Shown: positions 60,472-64,000 of the stretch, one piece after another
Layout of the letters: each line of letters opens with the position of its first letter
Numbering within the stretch: position 1 is the first letter of the stretch
Assembly: GCF_023101665.1 (NCBI RefSeq)
Contig: NZ_CP082161.1
Coordinates: 2,604,001 to 2,668,000 of the forward strand
DNA length: 64,000 nucleotides
DNA from: Bradyrhizobium sp. 195
GTDB taxonomy: Bacteria; Pseudomonadota; Alphaproteobacteria; Rhizobiales; Xanthobacteraceae
Direction of reading: 5' to 3'
Position numbers and translations under genes: made by a program
The notes under the pieces: generated by a model
Database searches by the model: none
Told to the model about the DNA's origin: nothing
Seen by the model: the letters and a program-made list of their open reading frames with translations, nothing else

Positions 60472-61209
60472 CTAATCGATGGCGTGGACCATGGTGGCCA
60501 ACTTCGCCTGCAATCCCGCCGGGTCCGCCTTGAACGCGGCCGCGGCACCTTCGGAGAGCGCACCCGGAAAAACCTCGTCTTGCCCCGCCTCCAGGGCATC
60601 CAGAGTGTGGACCGCGACTTCGTTGGGCGTCAGCTTCGGATCCGGCATGGACTTTCCGAGCGGTGTATCAACCTGCACCGGCAATACCGCCAGGACTTGA
60701 GATCCACGATTCTTCAGTTCCGCTCGCAGGACACGCGTCAACGAGAGTGCCGCCGCCTTCGAGGCCGAATAGGTGCCTGCTTGTGGAATGGTCGCGAGGG
60801 CCAGGAAGCTCAGAATGTTGATTACTGCGCCGCCGTTCAGCGCGGGCGTATTCTTGAATGCCTGGGCAAGGGCCAGAGGTCCAAAGTAGTTTACCTCCAT
60901 CTCTTCACGCGCCAGTGCAAGATCGCTCACGGACAGTGCGCCGTGGCCTCCGAGAAATCCTGCATTGTTCACGAGCAGGGTCACATCGGATGCCGCCGCC
61001 GCTGCCTTGGCGACCTGGTCGGGCTTGCTGACGTCCAGTTGGACCGCGATCAATCGCCGGTCGTCCTTGAATAATGCCTCTGCCGAACTGACGTCGCGTA
61101 CTCCGGCGTAGACTTTCGATGCGCCACGTCTGAGCAACTCCTCGACGAGAGCTCGCCCGATTCCTCGGTTCGCACCAGTCACCAGGGCAACTGAACCTTC
61201 AACCTTCAT
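60472..61209 (-). CDS. Classical SDR oxidoreductase
   Basis: 245 residues with intact motifs: TGANRGIG (about 11-18), NNAGFLG, Ser in NILSFLA, and YSASK (Tyr-x3-Lys). It resembles small NAD(P)-dependent dehydrogenases of unknown substrate. It is divergent from a TetR gene; a perfect 22-bp palindrome lies between them and probably regulates it. A terminator follows its stop. Confidence 0.88.
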   Translation of the reverse strand: MKVEGSVALVTGANRGIGRALVEELLRRGASKVYAGVRDVSSAEALFKDDRRLIAVQLDVSKPDQVAKAAAAASDVTLLVNNAGFLGGHGALSVSDLALAREEMEVNYFGPLALAQAFKNTPALNGGAVINILSFLALATIPQAGTYSASKAAALSLTRVLRAELKNRGSQVLAVLPVQVDTPLGKSMPDPKLTPNEVAVHTLDALEAGQDEVFPGALSEGAAAAFKADPAGLQAKLATMVHAID

Positions 61210-61273
61210 TCTCGATCTCCAAAGTCCCTGTAATTGCCGGCAGTCGACAGCCGCTCAGGCCAGCGTTTCTCAT

Positions 61274-61295
61274 ATTCATTGCATTTGCAATGAAT
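61274..61295. promoter_or_regulatory. TetR-type operator palindrome ATTCATTGCATTTGCAATGAAT
   Basis: A perfect 10-bp inverted repeat (ATTCATTGCA / TGCAATGAAT) with 2 central bases, in the 149-base gap between the SDR (start 61209) and TetR (start 61359) genes. AT-rich in a GC-rich genome. A nearby in-frame ATG at 61290 overlaps it, which supports the later TetR start. Confidence 0.8.
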
Positions 61296-61358
61296 GGTTT
61301 AATTGCGTACGTAATCTATGGATGTCAAGGTCCCCATCAACGCCCGAGCCAGCAAAGA

Positions 61359-61931
61359 ATGAAAGTGTCCAAGGCCCAGGCGGCCGAAAACCGAGCTTCA
61401 ATCCTCGATGTCGCCTCCAGGCATATGCGAAAGGGCGGTTTTGGAGCGATGACGGTGGGGGAGGTCGCCAAAGCTGCGGGCCTTACCCATGGGGCGCTCT
61501 ACAGTCATTTTTCCTCGAAAGACGCGCTCTCGTCGGAAGCTCTCGAGGAGGGCTTCCGCCAATGCCATTCAGACTTCTCCCAGTTGGCGCTTGACGACTT
61601 GTTGAGCCAATATTTGTCGCTGCAGCACCGGGATTCCCCGGAGAGCGGCTGTCCCATAGCCGCGCTGGTCTCGCAAATTTCTCAGCAAGACGGCGCCGTC
61701 CAAGAGGAGTTCGCCGCCGGATTCGACGGCTTCGTGGGACTGGTCAAAAACGAGCTGAGGGCTACCGGCAGATCAAACCCGGAATCCCGAGATCTCTCGC
61801 TTTTCGCTGTCGCCGCGCTTGTTGGAGCGCTGGCAATTTCGCGAGCTTTGAAAGACGCGAAGCCGGCGGCTTCTGAAACAATGCTGGGGGTCGTTCGTCG
61901 GCAGTTATCCCGGTTCTTACGTTCGCCATAG
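61359..61931 (+). CDS. TetR family transcriptional regulator
   Basis: 190 residues with HTH AAKAAGLTHGALYSHFSSKDALSSEALEEGF (seen in parts: VAKAAGLTHGALYSHFSS) and a helical ligand domain with GCPIAALVSQIS. The pattern matches the regulator at 55858-56445 (THGGFYGHF, GCAVAAL), so both are of the same subgroup. Probably represses the divergent SDR through the palindrome at 61274. No strong ribosome-binding site. Confidence 0.88.
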   Translation: MKVSKAQAAENRASILDVASRHMRKGGFGAMTVGEVAKAAGLTHGALYSHFSSKDALSSEALEEGFRQCHSDFSQLALDDLLSQYLSLQHRDSPESGCPIAALVSQISQQDGAVQEEFAAGFDGFVGLVKNELRATGRSNPESRDLSLFAVAALVGALAISRALKDAKPAASETMLGVVRRQLSRFLRSP

Positions 61932-62124
61932 TCCGACAAAGGCTGGAGCCGACTTTGCGATTCACGGCATGACCGGCCCTGCCTCGGGTCGATCCGCGTT
62001 GCCGATCGAAGTCTCGATCCACCAGCTTTGCCGCCCGGAAGCCGGCAACAACGGGGACTTACCCGCCGACAGGAAGGTCAGCCTCAGAGCGGGAAGGGCA
62101 TTCGCCCGCTCCGAGGCCAGCAAC

Positions 62125-64000
62125 TCAGGTGAATTTCGCGTTCTGATTGGCCAGCTTCTTCAGCAACGGTGCCGGCTCGAGCGACGGATCGTTTGCTTCC
62201 TTCGCATAGTACGACAGCTTGTCAGCGATTGTCTTCAGCCCGATATGGTCGGCGTAATACATGGGGCCTCCACGATAGACGGGCCATCCGTACCCATAAA
62301 GCCATACCACGTCGATATCGCTTGCTCGAGTCGCGATGCCTTCTTCAAGGATTCGCGCTCCTTCGTTGATCATCGCATATGTCGTCCGCTCCAGGATTTC
62401 CTCATCGCTGATCGTGCGCCGCTTGCGCCCGAGACGCATCAACGTCTGATCGATCAGTTTCTCGACTTCCGGATCGGGAAGGGGAGCGCGCGAGCCGCTT
62501 TCATACCGGAAAAAGCCCTTTCCGGTCTTCTGTCCGAAGCGGCCAGCCTCGCATAAGGCGTCTTCGATCTCCGACTTGATGCCACGATCCTGTCGCGAGC
62601 GCCACCCGATATCTAGTCCGGCGAGGTCGCCCATCGCGAACGGACCCATCGGCATTCCGAACTTGGTCAGGGCGGCATCTACCTGCTGAGGAAGTGCGCC
62701 GTCGAAAAGCAGCTGGCTGGCCTGATGCTGCCGGGCCATGAGCATGCGATTGCCGACGAAGCCGTCGCAGACACCGACGATCACCGGCACTTTTCCGATC
62801 TTCCGCGCCAATGAAACTGCAGTTACCAGCGCGTCGGGCGCGGTGCTCTTGGCGCGGACGATTTCGCACAGTTTCATCACGTTGGCCGGGCTGAAGAAGT
62901 GCATGCCGACCACGTCCTGGGGACGCCCGGTCTCTTTGGCGATCTCATTGATGTCCAGAAAGGAGGTGTTGGTCGCCAGGATAGCGCCAGATTTCGCGAT
63001 CTTGTCGAGCTGTCCGAAAACCTCCTTTTTGATCGCCATGGTTTCGAATACAGCCTCTACGATGAGGTCGGCTTGCCCGGCGTTGTCGAGACCGACGGCT
63101 CCCGTGATGAGTGCCATGCGCTTCGCAGGCGCATCGGCGGGAATACCACCCCGGGCTGCGGTGGCTTCATAGTTTTTGCGGATGACGCCCAATCCGCGAT
63201 CGAGCTGCTCCTTGCCGGTCTCCACCAAAGTGACAGGAATGCCTGCGTTCGCGAACGACATCGCGATCCCGCCCCCCATGGTGCCGGCGCCGATGATCGC
63301 CACGCCCTCGACCGAACGCGGCTTGGTGCCGGTCTCGACACCGGCGATCTTCGCTGCCTCTCGCTCGGCGAAGAAAGCGTATCGCAGAGCCTTCGATTGA
63401 TCGCTGCTCATCAGCCGGAGGAACAACTCTCGTTCTTTCTTCAGCCCCTGCTCAAAGGGTAGATCCAGCGCATGGCCGATTGCGTCGGCCGCAACGAACG
63501 GCGCCTCCAATCCTCTGACCTTCTTTGTAATTGCAGCCACCGCGCCGGTGAAGATCGAGCGGTCCGATCGAGCCGCGGCCAGCTTGGTGTCATCGTCGCG
63601 CAACCTGCGAAGCGGGCGCCTGTCGGCAAGGAGCTTTCGAGCGAAGGCTTCGCCGCCCGAGGCTGCCTCCTCGACCACCTCCTCGATCAATCCGTTCTGA
63701 AACGCTTCGTTGGCGCCGATGGGGTCGCCGCCGATGATCATTTTAACGGCAAGTTCTGGACCCACTGCGCGCGGCAGGCGCTGTGTGCCGCCGGCGCCTG
63801 GCAATAGACCGAGTTTGACCTCGGGCAGGCCAAGCTTCGAACCCTTATCCGCCACCCGGAAATGACACGCCAGGGCGACCTCAAGCCCCCCACCGAGAGC
63901 GGTGCCGTGAATTGCCGCGATGACGGGCTTCGGGCTGCTCTCAATCGCGGTCAGGACCTCATCGAGGGCCGGCTTCTTCGGAGGCTTGCCGAATTCCGTG
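62125..64000 (-). CDS. 3-hydroxyacyl-CoA dehydrogenase/enoyl-CoA hydratase (FadB-like), start outside window
   Basis: 624 residues visible; the N-terminal codons lie beyond the right edge. Crotonase part: [23 protein letters not shown] and [20 protein letters not shown], with both catalytic Glu. Dehydrogenase part: [20 protein letters not shown], then [13 protein letters not shown] with the catalytic His, and a C-terminal domain. It is the second beta-oxidation multifunctional enzyme of this window (the first at 41434-43650). No thiolase is adjacent within the window. Confidence 0.92.
   Translation of the reverse strand, partial: TEFGKPPKKPALDEVLTAIESSPKPVIAAIHGTALGGGLEVALACHFRVADKGSKLGLPEVKLGLLPGAGGTQRLPRAVGPELAVKMIIGGDPIGANEAFQNGLIEEVVEEAASGGEAFARKLLADRRPLRRLRDDDTKLAAARSDRSIFTGAVAAITKKVRGLEAPFVAADAIGHALDLPFEQGLKKERELFLRLMSSDQSKALRYAFFAEREAAKIAGVETGTKPRSVEGVAIIGAGTMGGGIAMSFANAGIPVTLVETGKEQLDRGLGVIRKNYEATAARGGIPADAPAKRMALITGAVGLDNAGQADLIVEAVFETMAIKKEVFGQLDKIAKSGAILATNTSFLDINEIAKETGRPQDVVGMHFFSPANVMKLCEIVRAKSTAPDALVTAVSLARKIGKVPVIVGVCDGFVGNRMLMARQHQASQLLFDGALPQQVDAALTKFGMPMGPFAMGDLAGLDIGWRSRQDRGIKSEIEDALCEAGRFGQKTGKGFFRYESGSRAPLPDPEVEKLIDQTLMRLGRKRRTISDEEILERTTYAMINEGARILEEGIATRASDIDVVWLYGYGWPVYRGGPMYYADHIGLKTIADKLSYYAKEANDPSLEPAPLLKKLANQNAKFT

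Noticed and set aside
1..64000. CRISPR arrays, insertion sequences, prophage, rRNA genes
   Set aside because: No regularly spaced repeats, transposase or integrase motifs, phage genes or rRNA sequence were seen on reading both strands.

Overview
The window looks like a chromosome segment of a Bradyrhizobium-type alphaproteobacterium (Rhizobiales, Nitrobacteraceae). This rests on the high G+C with strong G/C preference at third codon positions in the core genes, the three-gene pntAA-pntAB-pntB transhydrogenase, palindromic intergenic repeats of the kind common in that family, a perfect FNR/FixK-type box, and the many acyl-CoA and aromatic-acid catabolic genes. The assignment is inference; no species-level marker is present.

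Layout. 1-5.4 kb is core-like: a 5'-nucleotidase family gene cut by the left edge, an enoyl-CoA hydratase/isomerase-family gene, an MFS transporter, a DmdC-type acyl-CoA dehydrogenase and tRNA-Gln(TTG) with its terminator. 5.4-13.9 kb is a patchy, partly decayed stretch: small membrane and secreted proteins, an outer-membrane SphA/MetA-type protein, an HlyD remnant, an intact DUF1254 protein preceded by a FixK-like box, and a DUF1254 pseudogene with five lesions.

13.9-48.8 kb is a dense catabolic region. It has a tannase/feruloyl esterase gene divergent from a one-frame fusion of an IclR DNA-binding domain with an acyl-CoA synthetase, with two copies of one operator-like palindrome between them. 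Next come a LysR regulator with two Bug-type binding proteins, then a six-gene operon: Rieske dioxygenase alpha and beta, rhodanese, thiolase-like protein, OB-fold DUF35 protein, CoA ligase. A series of SDR, reductase and isomerase genes follows, then a TetR gene with a phenylacetyl-CoA-epoxygenase-like operon (PaaA-, PaaD-, PaaB-, PaaC-like, then a separate zinc ribbon and a CoA ligase). An ABC-type binding protein, a thiolase plus FadJ-like beta-oxidation pair, an AraC regulator, a cis-CaaD-like tautomerase, a DmdB-like ligase and panB complete the region.

49-64 kb mixes core genes (pnt operon, MoxR/VWA pair) with more lipid or aromatic genes: GSTs, SDRs, LysR and TetR regulators, a FabF-like synthase, and a FadB-like gene cut by the right edge.

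The genes fit CoA-dependent breakdown of plant-derived aromatic or other carboxylic acids: ester hydrolysis, uptake, CoA activation, oxygenation (Rieske and Paa-type), reduction or isomerisation, then thiolysis and beta-oxidation. Neither oxygenase has its electron-transfer partner nearby. The items most worth testing are the IclR-synthetase fusion with its paired operators, the PaaE-less oxygenase operon with a split PaaD, and three related SDR proteins that lack the catalytic tyrosine, two of which sit next to glutathione-type enzymes.
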